Positions 34,148-41,849 of a stretch of DNA of 64,000 nt are shown here, piece by piece; positions within the stretch are counted from its first letter, which is position 1; every line of letters starts with the position of its first letter. Source of the DNA: Sphingomonas hylomeconis (GTDB lineage Bacteria > Pseudomonadota > Alphaproteobacteria > Sphingomonadales > Sphingomonadaceae). Location: assembly GCF_025370105.1 (NCBI RefSeq), contig NZ_JANQBK010000015.1, positions 62,001-126,000 of the forward strand. Reading direction: 5' to 3'. Under the pieces are notes generated by a model, which saw only the letters and a program-made list of their open reading frames with translations, was not told the DNA's origin and ran no database searches. Both the position numbers and the translations under genes were made by a program.

Positions 34148-35494
34148 TCAGCGCCGTCCAGCGCGCTCAGCCAGGAACGCCATGCCGCGCTCCCGCCGCC
34201 CGATCGGGGCCGCGCCCCCTGCCGCCGTGCCTCCCGCCGCCGTGCCCGACAGCGATGGCGACGTTTCCCGTGCCATGCTGAGCATGATACCGACCAGCGC
34301 CCAGAATAGCGTAAAGCGCAGCCCCTGATGGGTGACGCCGTAAAGGAGCGCCGGTAGCAGATATACCGCGAATTGTAGCTCGACCCGCCGGAAGATCGTC
34401 ACGATGAACAGCAGGAACAGCCCCAGCCCAGGAATACCATAGGAGAATAGCAGCGTTCCGAACGTGGAATGGATTTCCATGTTGGCCTGGCCCTGCCGCA
34501 CGAACCGGCTGATCTGACCCTCGCCCGATCCCAGGACCGTATATTGGTAGAAACGATAGAGCCGGTCGTAATTGCGCTCCTCAACCTGACTCTCGTCGTT
34601 GTCGTTCTGCAGCCGTTCACCAATGGCGGAGCTCTCCGCACCGCTCTCCGCCGCGCGCAGGATATTGTTCGACGTGTAGACACCGACGATCAGCAGCGTC
34701 CCCAGTGCCATTCCCATCAGCCGCTTGGTCGGCGTGCTGAGGTAGAACCAAGCCCAAATCATGATCAGCACTAGCGTCGATATCAGGCCAGCGCGCGATG
34801 CCGCGGCGACCTCGCAATACAGCACCATCAGCATGACCGGCACGTCGATCAAGCGTGGCTTATTACGGCGCAGCACCAGCAACAGGCTGAGCACGATGAT
34901 GCCCCAATAGGCCAATTGGTTCGGGTTTCGGAATGTGCCGATCGAACGCAACATACCGCCCGAGCCACCGACGCGTAGGAACAGTGTCTCGATCAGCACG
35001 GAGGCCCCGATCATCCACGGCACGACACGATCGAACAACTCGATCTGCCGCCACCGCGCGCTGAGCGCAGCCACGACGATTACAAGATTGAACACATAAT
35101 ACAGGTTCGAGCCGAGGAAATCGAACTTCGCGGTGATCATGAACCATACGAGGTTCACGAGCAGGATCCATATCGTCATCAGCGTCAGCGTCATCTCGCG
35201 CCGCAAAAAGCTCAGGAACGCGGCCGGCGACACGACCACGAAACCGAGGCCGGCGAGTATGATGTCCGCAGGCTGCGCGCTGCCGCCGCTGAAGACGTAA
35301 AAGATCTTACCGATCAGGTAGAAGCCGAAGATCCATACGACTGCCCGCCCGAGGCGGTCGGTCGATGCTGCCGCCGCGACTGCATTGTCTGCCAGCGCCT
35401 GTTCGGACGCGACGGGCTGCGCGGCGCGGACTGCACCTTGCGTGTCGCCCGCGCGCTGAAGCCGCTGCATTGCGTTCAGATGTTGAGTTGCCAT
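34148..35494 (-). CDS. O-antigen polymerase/ligase-like membrane protein (Wzy candidate)
   Basis: A 448-residue protein with a cytoplasmic N-terminus of about 50 residues and about ten membrane helices. GTFRNPNQLAYWGIIVLSLLL resembles the Wzy/WaaL core, and a long periplasmic loop (about 285-345) holds YDRLYRFYQYTVLGSGEG. HSTFGTLLFSYGIPGLGLF is the last conserved loop. Paired with Wzx it is the likely polymerase. A second Wzy_C-type protein is encoded at 39236-40600; which acts as polymerase and which as ligase cannot be settled from sequence. I chose ATG 35492-35494; the open frame upstream lacks membrane-protein features. The C-terminus has an Ala/Gly-rich repeat. Confidence 0.8.
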   Translation of the reverse strand: MATQHLNAMQRLQRAGDTQGAVRAAQPVASEQALADNAVAAAASTDRLGRAVVWIFGFYLIGKIFYVFSGGSAQPADIILAGLGFVVVSPAAFLSFLRREMTLTLMTIWILLVNLVWFMITAKFDFLGSNLYYVFNLVIVVAALSARWRQIELFDRVVPWMIGASVLIETLFLRVGGSGGMLRSIGTFRNPNQLAYWGIIVLSLLLVLRRNKPRLIDVPVMLMVLYCEVAAASRAGLISTLVLIMIWAWFYLSTPTKRLMGMALGTLLIVGVYTSNNILRAAESGAESSAIGERLQNDNDESQVEERNYDRLYRFYQYTVLGSGEGQISRFVRQGQANMEIHSTFGTLLFSYGIPGLGLFLLFIVTIFRRVELQFAVYLLPALLYGVTHQGLRFTLFWALVGIMLSMARETSPSLSGTAAGGTAAGGAAPIGRRERGMAFLAERAGRR

Positions 35495-35567
35495 GATTTC
35501 GTTCCGCCAATCGCTGCCATGCGATTGAGTCCGCCTGTATCCAGTCGCGCCGCCGAAAGCCAGCCGC

Positions 35568-36716
35568 CTAGCCGCGCGCCCGATCGAACAGGGCGGCATA
35601 GGCGGAGACGATCCGATCGCGTCCGAACGTCGCGCTGACATGAGCCCGCGCACGCGCCGCGACGGCGACACGGTCGGACGCCAACGCGCGCCCGATCGCC
35701 GCGCTCAGCCCGACCGGGTCCTGCAGTGGCGCCAGGAACCCACTTTCCCCTTCGGTGATCATCTCGCGGGTCGCACCGGGGCAGTCGGTCGCCGCGACCG
35801 GCACGCCGAGCGCGATTGCCTCGAGGATGGCGTTGCTGAACCCCTCGTAGCGCGAGGACGACACGAACAGATCCGCACTGGCGATCGTTGCCAGCACGCC
35901 TTCGGCATGCCCCGGCATCGTCACGCGGTCGCCGACGCCCAGCGCCGCCGCACGGGCCGCCAACGCCGCGCGGTCCGGCCCTTCGCCAAGCAGCGTCAGG
36001 TGCGCGCCGGGATGCGCTGCAAGCACCGCCGGCAACGCGTCGATCAGCACGTCAAAGCCCTTTTGCGGCATCAGCCGGCCCACGCCGAGCAGCGCCGGGC
36101 TGCCCCGCAGCACGGTGGCATGCTGCGCCTTCGCGGCCTGCTCGACCGAAGCGATGTCGACCGGATTGCCGATCACCACCACGCGGCCGCGCCGTGCCGC
36201 CGGCATCGCACCGCGCAGCTCCGCGCCCATATCGGCCGATTGTGCCACCAGCCAGTCGGCACGGCGCAGCGCCAGCTTGACGAGCCACTCGGCCACGCGG
36301 TGCTTGATCAGCGACGAGCGCCGCAGGATCGCGAAATCGGCCGCGATCGCGTTCGCCTGACGCTCGATCAGCACCGGCCGGTGCCGATGCACGAAGCTGC
36401 CCAGCCCCGCCGTGAGGTTCATGCGCAGCGTGGTAAAGACGATATCCGGCTTGAGACTATCGACCAACCGGGCATAGGCACGCACCGGATAGCGGCGCCC
36501 GCCGCCCGCGACATGAATCTCGACATCGGCCGGCAGCATGTCGAAGTACCGCCCGCCGCGGCGTCCGACCATCAGCAGCGGCAGGAACCGATCGCGCGGG
36601 AGGTGGGTGATCAGTTCGAACATCACGCGGTCCGGGCCCCCAGCACCCAGCTCAGGCAATGCGAACAGCACACGCGTGCGCCGTAGCCCCGCCTGCGAGG
36701 CGATCATATCCGGCAT
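35568..36716 (-). CDS. GT4 glycosyltransferase
   Basis: A 382-residue GT-B enzyme. FALPELGAGGPDRVMFELI is the acceptor-side loop, GVGRLMPQKGFDVLIDALP starts the donor domain, and SRYEGFSNAILEAIALGVPVA contains the EX7E motif of retaining GT4 enzymes. Donor and acceptor are unknown. It lies 73 bp upstream of the Wzy-like gene and 28 bp downstream of the PglF-like gene, all minus strand, so these probably form one transcript. It belongs to the repeat-unit assembly set. Confidence 0.92.
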   Translation of the reverse strand: MPDMIASQAGLRRTRVLFALPELGAGGPDRVMFELITHLPRDRFLPLLMVGRRGGRYFDMLPADVEIHVAGGGRRYPVRAYARLVDSLKPDIVFTTLRMNLTAGLGSFVHRHRPVLIERQANAIAADFAILRRSSLIKHRVAEWLVKLALRRADWLVAQSADMGAELRGAMPAARRGRVVVIGNPVDIASVEQAAKAQHATVLRGSPALLGVGRLMPQKGFDVLIDALPAVLAAHPGAHLTLLGEGPDRAALAARAAALGVGDRVTMPGHAEGVLATIASADLFVSSSRYEGFSNAILEAIALGVPVAATDCPGATREMITEGESGFLAPLQDPVGLSAAIGRALASDRVAVAARARAHVSATFGRDRIVSAYAALFDRARG

Positions 36717-36744
36717 CGGCGGGAGTCCTTAACTGTCAGCGAAA

Positions 36745-38667
36745 TCAGGCGGCAGCCAGACCCGGAACCGCGACGGGACCGCGCACGAATTCGGGCACCA
36801 ATTGCTGCAGCCGCACGATCATCGCCTCGTCCTGCCCTGCTTCCACCGCGGCAAGCAACAGGCCGAACGCGTCGGTCAGCGTCGCCACGTCGCACGCCCG
36901 CGCCTTTGCCAGGCTGGCCTTGGCGAACGGCGCGGGAACCAGCGCTTCCTCGGTATGGGCTAGTTCCTCGTACAGCTTTTCCCCCGGGCGCAGGCCGGTG
37001 ATCGAAATCGCGATGTCGTGGTGAGGCCGGAGGCCATGCAGCTGCACCATGCGGACCGCCAGATCCATGATCCGGACCGGCGCGCCCATGTCGAGCACGA
37101 ACACCTGACTCGCGGACTGCAACGTATCGCGCGTGGCCGCGGTCGCCGTCAGGATGAGCTCGCACGCTTCTGGAATGGTCATGAAATAGCGCGTGATGTC
37201 GGGATGCGTGATCGTCAGCGGCCCACCCGCCGCGATCTGCTGCCGGAACAGCGGTACCACCGATCCGGCCGAGTCAAGCACGTTGCCGAAACGCACACAG
37301 GCAAACCGCGTCCGCCGGCGGCTGTTCGCGCGATCGGCATCGAACGCCTGGCAGATGATCTCGGCCCAGCGCTTGGTCGTGCCCATCACGTTGGTTGGAT
37401 TTACCGCCTTGTCGGTCGAGATCAGCGTGAACACGTCGACGTCGAAGTCGCGCGCCAGCGACGCGACGTTGAACGTCCCCAGCACGTTGGTCAGGATTGC
37501 CTGGGCGGGCTGATCCTCCAGCATCGGCACGTGCTTCAAGGCCGCGGCATGCAGCACGATGTCCGGGCGCTCGCGCTTGAACACGCGACGCAGCGCCGGC
37601 AGGTCGCGCACATCGCAAAGCGCACGTACCCGCTCGACGCCGGGAAAGCGTACGCTCATCTCCATGTCGATCTGGTACAGGTTGAACTCGGATTGCTCGA
37701 CCAGCACGATCCGTGCCGGATGGTGACCGGCAATCTGTCGCACTAGCTCGGACCCGATCGATCCGCCCGCACCGGTCACCAGGACGACCCGGTTGCGAAT
37801 CGTGTCGGGCACGCGATTGTCATTCAGCACCACCTGCTCGCGGTGCAGGATTTCGTCGATCGACACGTCGCGGACCACATCGGATGAACCGCGCTCGACC
37901 AGGCTCAGCACGCTCGAAAGGCGGGCCAGACGCAGTCCGTTGCGCGCCGCCGCATCCAGCGCGATGCTGAGTTCATCCGGCCGTTCGCGATCCTCGGTAA
38001 CGATCAAGCGCTGTGGCTTGATCCCATGGTCGAGCAGCTTGTCGAGCACCATGTCGAGCTGGTCGAGCCGGCCGAGCGCCGCGACACCCCGGATCTTGCG
38101 ACCCTCGAGGCCCGGATTCTCGTGCAGCAGCCCCGCGATCCTGTAAGTGCCGCTCTCGTTATTGTAGCGAATGAAGTTCTCCGCCCGGCGCCCGCTGCCG
38201 TAGAGTAGCACGGTCTCGTCCTTGCCGGTGCGCACGGGGCGCGATTTCGACTCGAAATACAGCCGGATCAACAGCCGTGGCGCCGACCAGGCGCACAGCA
38301 GCATTACGAACGTGCCGATCAGTACACGCGGGGCAGTCGTTCCGTTGACGAAGATCCACGCGAGAATGGAGACGATCGGGCTGACGATAGCCGATGCGAT
38401 GGCCAGCGCCATCAGATCATTCAGCGACACGCGCGACCAGGTCTGTCGATGCGCCTGCACCGCATATAAGGCTAGCGTGCCGGCGATTCCCGCTCCCGCC
38501 ACCAGCGGCAGGATGAATTCAAGCCGGTCGTATCGGAACAGTACGACGAGCGTCAGATATTCCGCCATACACGCCAACAGCACGTCGATCGCCATCGTCA
38601 CGCGACGGCGACCGATCAGGTTGCGGCCAGCGAGCGCGCGTTCAAGAATACTCATAAATATGCCCAT
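36745..38667 (-). CDS. UDP-GlcNAc 4,6-dehydratase, membrane type (PglF/CapD/WbpM-like)
   Basis: About 640 residues. Four hydrophobic segments lie in the first about 145 residues, then a Rossmann-like CoA-binding-type domain (LLYGSGRRAENFIRY), and a C-terminal extended-SDR dehydratase from about 300: VTGAGGSIGSELVRQ, HAAALKHVPMLEDQP, FTLISTDKAVNPTNVMGTTKR and RFGNVLDSAGSVVP. It forms UDP-4-keto-6-deoxy-GlcNAc. TDK with the downstream Lys matches the large membrane dehydratases (PglF, WbpM), where Tyr is replaced. With the PglE-, PglD- and PglC-like proteins it completes a bacillosamine-type route. ATG 38665-38667 has GGAG 11 bases upstream; an ATG four codons later is an alternative. Confidence 0.93.
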   Translation of the reverse strand: MGIFMSILERALAGRNLIGRRRVTMAIDVLLACMAEYLTLVVLFRYDRLEFILPLVAGAGIAGTLALYAVQAHRQTWSRVSLNDLMALAIASAIVSPIVSILAWIFVNGTTAPRVLIGTFVMLLCAWSAPRLLIRLYFESKSRPVRTGKDETVLLYGSGRRAENFIRYNNESGTYRIAGLLHENPGLEGRKIRGVAALGRLDQLDMVLDKLLDHGIKPQRLIVTEDRERPDELSIALDAAARNGLRLARLSSVLSLVERGSSDVVRDVSIDEILHREQVVLNDNRVPDTIRNRVVLVTGAGGSIGSELVRQIAGHHPARIVLVEQSEFNLYQIDMEMSVRFPGVERVRALCDVRDLPALRRVFKRERPDIVLHAAALKHVPMLEDQPAQAILTNVLGTFNVASLARDFDVDVFTLISTDKAVNPTNVMGTTKRWAEIICQAFDADRANSRRRTRFACVRFGNVLDSAGSVVPLFRQQIAAGGPLTITHPDITRYFMTIPEACELILTATAATRDTLQSASQVFVLDMGAPVRIMDLAVRMVQLHGLRPHHDIAISITGLRPGEKLYEELAHTEEALVPAPFAKASLAKARACDVATLTDAFGLLLAAVEAGQDEAMIVRLQQLVPEFVRGPVAVPGLAAA

Positions 38668-39235
38668 ACATCGGCCGTCTCCGACTATCCCGACGACACA
38701 TGTTATGCCGCGGAATCCCGCCCTGCGAAAAAAATTCCAGCGCCGCGGCACGATGCAGGACGTCGCGCGAGGCTACCAAGATGCCAACTGTCGACGACGA
38801 CGCGCGCAGGCCCTGTCCTGCAGCGACATCACGTCGGTCGGCGCTCTCAAGGAAGCACCCATTCCGGTTGCTTAAACGCACCAACACGTCCTGTCGATAG
38901 ACCAGCCGCATCGTCCCGCATTGGAACATAAATTGCCTATCATGTCGGCTCCGAGTCGCTGGGCCCAATGCATGACACAAAGCCGTCGATAGGTATGCCA
39001 CCACGCTCGAAATGGGACAGGCGCATACGTCCGACGAAGCCGCGGAATGCGCAATACGTCCGAATGAAACAGCGGCGGCGGCCAAAGTTCACATGCCTTG
39101 CCCATAGCGGGCGACATGATCTCAAGACCAACGACGTTTCCCGCATCGGGAACGCCTATGCCGCCCGATCGGCTCTTGCTGAGCAGAAATGTCGACCAAC
39201 GTGGATCGCTGTCACGCCGAACGAAACCGGACGTT
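38668..39235. other. 568-bp intergenic region
   Basis: No convincing gene. Several short open frames occur, but none has a ribosome-binding site plus a protein-like composition. It follows the ligase-like gene and precedes the PglF-like gene on the minus strand, so it should contain the promoter of pglF and the two genes behind it. I could not place clear promoter boxes or a terminator. The stretch is noticeably less GC-rich than the genes around it. Confidence 0.5.
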
Positions 39236-40600
39236 TTACTCGATTACCGTGACGCGCGATTGCGGAAGGCGCGGGATGGTGCGGATCGCTCCGGCCATGG
39301 CCGGGTAGATAAAGGCTGCCAGCACGCCGAACACCGTTGCATCCGCGATCGTGCGCAGCGGATAATCGACCGCGCAGTGGACCAGCGCCAGGCCGACCGA
39401 AAGCGCTCCCAGCCGGGACAGCATTTGTTGGTCGGCAAGCCGTGCACGCCAAGCACGTCCCAGCAGGCCCAAATACTGGATCAGGATAATTCCGATCAAC
39501 CCGACGCCGAGCACCCCCGCAGTCAACCATGTCTCGAGATAGTCGTTATGAGCGTGGTTGAGGTAATAATCCTCCAAGTTGATGTCGCTCGTCGAGGTAC
39601 GGAATGTCGCGTCGAACGCGCCCAGCCCGCTGCCCCACGGAAAGTACTTCCAGCCCAACGCCACGGTTTCCGGAATCGCCCGGATGCGTTTGTCCTGCAG
39701 TTCGGTCTTAACCGCCGCCTGCGTTGTCGTGACAGGGTCGAGTGCGACAGTCGAGACCGCTACGCCAGCCAGTACCAGCGCGATTGCCGCGACCGCCGGC
39801 ACCCACCGCGCGACATCGCGCGACCAGCGTATTCCGGTCGCCGCGCCAAGCAGGATCGCGATCAGCGACAGGCCGAACCCGGCGCGAGACCCGGCCATCA
39901 GGATACCGACCAGCATGACGAGGATCAGCGCAAAGATCGAAAAGATCGCGGTCCACAGCCGGGTACCGGTCATCGGCTTGCGACGTTTCTCGAGCAGCAG
40001 GAAGGTCAGCGGGATCGCCATCACCAGCAACGTCGCGAGATGGTTGCGGTTGGCAAAGAAGCCGACTGCGCTGCCGATATTCGTGATGCGATACAGATAG
40101 CCGTACCCGGTCGCCACCTGCACGATGCCAAGCACCGTAGAAACCAATGTCAGCGCCACGATTACCCACGCCACCCAGCGGCGTTCGCGCAGCGGCACTG
40201 TCAGCCCGAGCAGGAAAGCGCCCGTCGCCGGAAACAGGTGCAGCCACCAGGCGAGCGTCTCCTCTGGGGACAGCGAGATGCCGATCGAGGGAAGCGCGAT
40301 GCCCAGATCGACATAGCCACGCGCGATCCAGTCGCGACCGTTCATCTGTGTCCACAGCGCGGGGCTGAGCGGTACCAGCTGCAGCAGCGGCAACAGGTGA
40401 ATCAAGGCGACCGTCGCCAGCCCGGCTCTGGTCCAGTTGTCGAGTCGTTCTCGCGCCAGGCGTAGTATCGCGATGAAGATGACTGGCAGAGCCAGCAACT
40501 GAAGGAGCAGGTTGCCGATCACGCCAAAGCCCGATCCGCCCAGAACAATAGCCAGCCCGACCAGAACGCACAGCAGAATGCCCGACACGCGATCGCTCAC
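39236..40600 (-). CDS. O-antigen ligase family protein (Wzy_C type)
   Basis: A 454-residue polytopic protein of the WaaL/Wzy family (PF04932). VGFFANRNHLATLLVMAIPL is the core membrane motif and LNHAHNDYLETWLTAG the periplasmic-loop signature, with about ten membrane helices. Expected to join or polymerise undecaprenyl-PP glycans in the periplasm. Its GTG start overlaps the stop of the upstream protein at 40597-41835 (GTGA). In sphingomonad loci this class often sits with wza-wzc and a TPR-like protein, as here. Confidence 0.9.
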   Translation of the reverse strand: MSDRVSGILLCVLVGLAIVLGGSGFGVIGNLLLQLLALPVIFIAILRLARERLDNWTRAGLATVALIHLLPLLQLVPLSPALWTQMNGRDWIARGYVDLGIALPSIGISLSPEETLAWWLHLFPATGAFLLGLTVPLRERRWVAWVIVALTLVSTVLGIVQVATGYGYLYRITNIGSAVGFFANRNHLATLLVMAIPLTFLLLEKRRKPMTGTRLWTAIFSIFALILVMLVGILMAGSRAGFGLSLIAILLGAATGIRWSRDVARWVPAVAAIALVLAGVAVSTVALDPVTTTQAAVKTELQDKRIRAIPETVALGWKYFPWGSGLGAFDATFRTSTSDINLEDYYLNHAHNDYLETWLTAGVLGVGLIGIILIQYLGLLGRAWRARLADQQMLSRLGALSVGLALVHCAVDYPLRTIADATVFGVLAAFIYPAMAGAIRTIPRLPQSRVTVIE

Positions 40601-41835
40601 GAAGGTTTGCTCCCAGTCGCGCGATCTTCGGCCGCGGTCAGTTTGAATATCCGCAGGTCACGATACTGCACCCCGCCCAGATCGGCGGCGAGCGCAGGAT
40701 CATATTCCAGCGCGAGCGACTGCTCCCGGCAGGTACCGTCGACCGTGAACGCGCCACTTAACGCAACGACGCCTGGCGGCGCCGCCGGCTGGTCGATCCG
40801 CAACAATTCGGCGCCAGTTCGTACGCAGCTCACACGCCAACGCAATGCGGCCGATACGGCGGCGCCATCAGCGACCAGTTTGACGCTCAGCCCGTATCGC
40901 CCCGGCGGCAGCACCATTGACTGCGCGGCGAACTTGCCCGCGATGGCATCGTTATACACTTCTACATACAGGTCGCGACCGTCGCCCGCCTCACGGCGTT
41001 CGGCATAACCAGACTGATTGCTGGTCAACGTCCAACCGAACGGTGCCGGCCGTTGCGATTCGAAGCTGGCGAACGGCGCGGTATCGTCGGCATCCAGCCG
41101 TGCGAGCTTGCGATACAGCGCGCTGGCCTGCTCTATATCCCCGCGCGCGAGCGCCAGCGATACGACCTGCGCAACAAGGGATTCCCGCGGCCGGAAATTC
41201 GGCTCAGCGGACAGCAGTTCCAGCAAACGGTAGAACGAGCGTGCCGTTGCGTCCACGCGGCTCGCTGTATCGATGAACGTATTGCTCCACGGTGGATTGC
41301 GCGCCAAAGTCGCAGCCATCGCCTCGACCGCGCCGGGCACCGCGAGCAACGGGGCTATTGCCCGGGTCATGTTGAAGGTCACCGCGGGGCGCAGCCGCAT
41401 GATCGCGTCAACCTGAACAATGGCCCGCGGAATATCGCCCTGACGCAAATAATAATCGAACAACCAGTTGCGCACCGTGATGTTGCGCGGATCGCGCTGG
41501 ATCGCGGCGGTCATCAGTCGCAGTGCGGCTGCAGTGTCGTCAGCGCGTTCCGCGGCCCGGGCGGCGACAAAGAACGGCACGGAGGCGATCGGTCGGGCGA
41601 TCAACGCGGCCCGCGCGTCCGGCAGCGCATCCTGCGAGACCATGCCCGCCCCCTGCCCCACCTGCGCAAGCGCGAGCTTCTCGAGCGCCGACGGACTGCC
41701 CGGCGACACGCGCAGCGCCGTGGCCGGAGCGACCGCCGCGGTGGTCGTCACGATCGCTGACCGTAACGCCAGCCACGCCACGACCAACAATCCCGCCAGC
41801 AGCCCCCCCCGGCCCAGCCACCGCATCACGCTCAT
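40597..41835 (-). CDS. Membrane-anchored TPR-like protein of the export operon
   Basis: A 412-residue protein with an N-terminal membrane anchor (GGLLAGLLVVAWLALRSA), a helical repeat region of about residues 50-240 resembling TPR units (AALRLMTAAIQRDPRNITVRNWL and YYLRQGDIPRAI), and a beta-rich C-terminal domain (YAERREAGDGRDLYVEVYND, PPGRYGLSVKLVADGA) like carbohydrate-binding modules. It may hold the polymer or recruit ligase in the periplasm; that is inference. It is encoded between wzc and the ligase-like gene, overlapping the latter by 4 bp and following wzc by 14 bp. Confidence 0.78.
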   Translation of the reverse strand: MSVMRWLGRGGLLAGLLVVAWLALRSAIVTTTAAVAPATALRVSPGSPSALEKLALAQVGQGAGMVSQDALPDARAALIARPIASVPFFVAARAAERADDTAAALRLMTAAIQRDPRNITVRNWLFDYYLRQGDIPRAIVQVDAIMRLRPAVTFNMTRAIAPLLAVPGAVEAMAATLARNPPWSNTFIDTASRVDATARSFYRLLELLSAEPNFRPRESLVAQVVSLALARGDIEQASALYRKLARLDADDTAPFASFESQRPAPFGWTLTSNQSGYAERREAGDGRDLYVEVYNDAIAGKFAAQSMVLPPGRYGLSVKLVADGAAVSAALRWRVSCVRTGAELLRIDQPAAPPGVVALSGAFTVDGTCREQSLALEYDPALAADLGGVQYRDLRIFKLTAAEDRATGSKPS

Positions 41836-41849
41836 TCAGCCACCCCAGT

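Noticed and set aside
39098..40465. 455-codon open frame on the plus strand
   Set aside because: Reverse shadow of the O-antigen ligase-like gene; Arg/Gln/His-rich with no membrane or enzymatic motifs.
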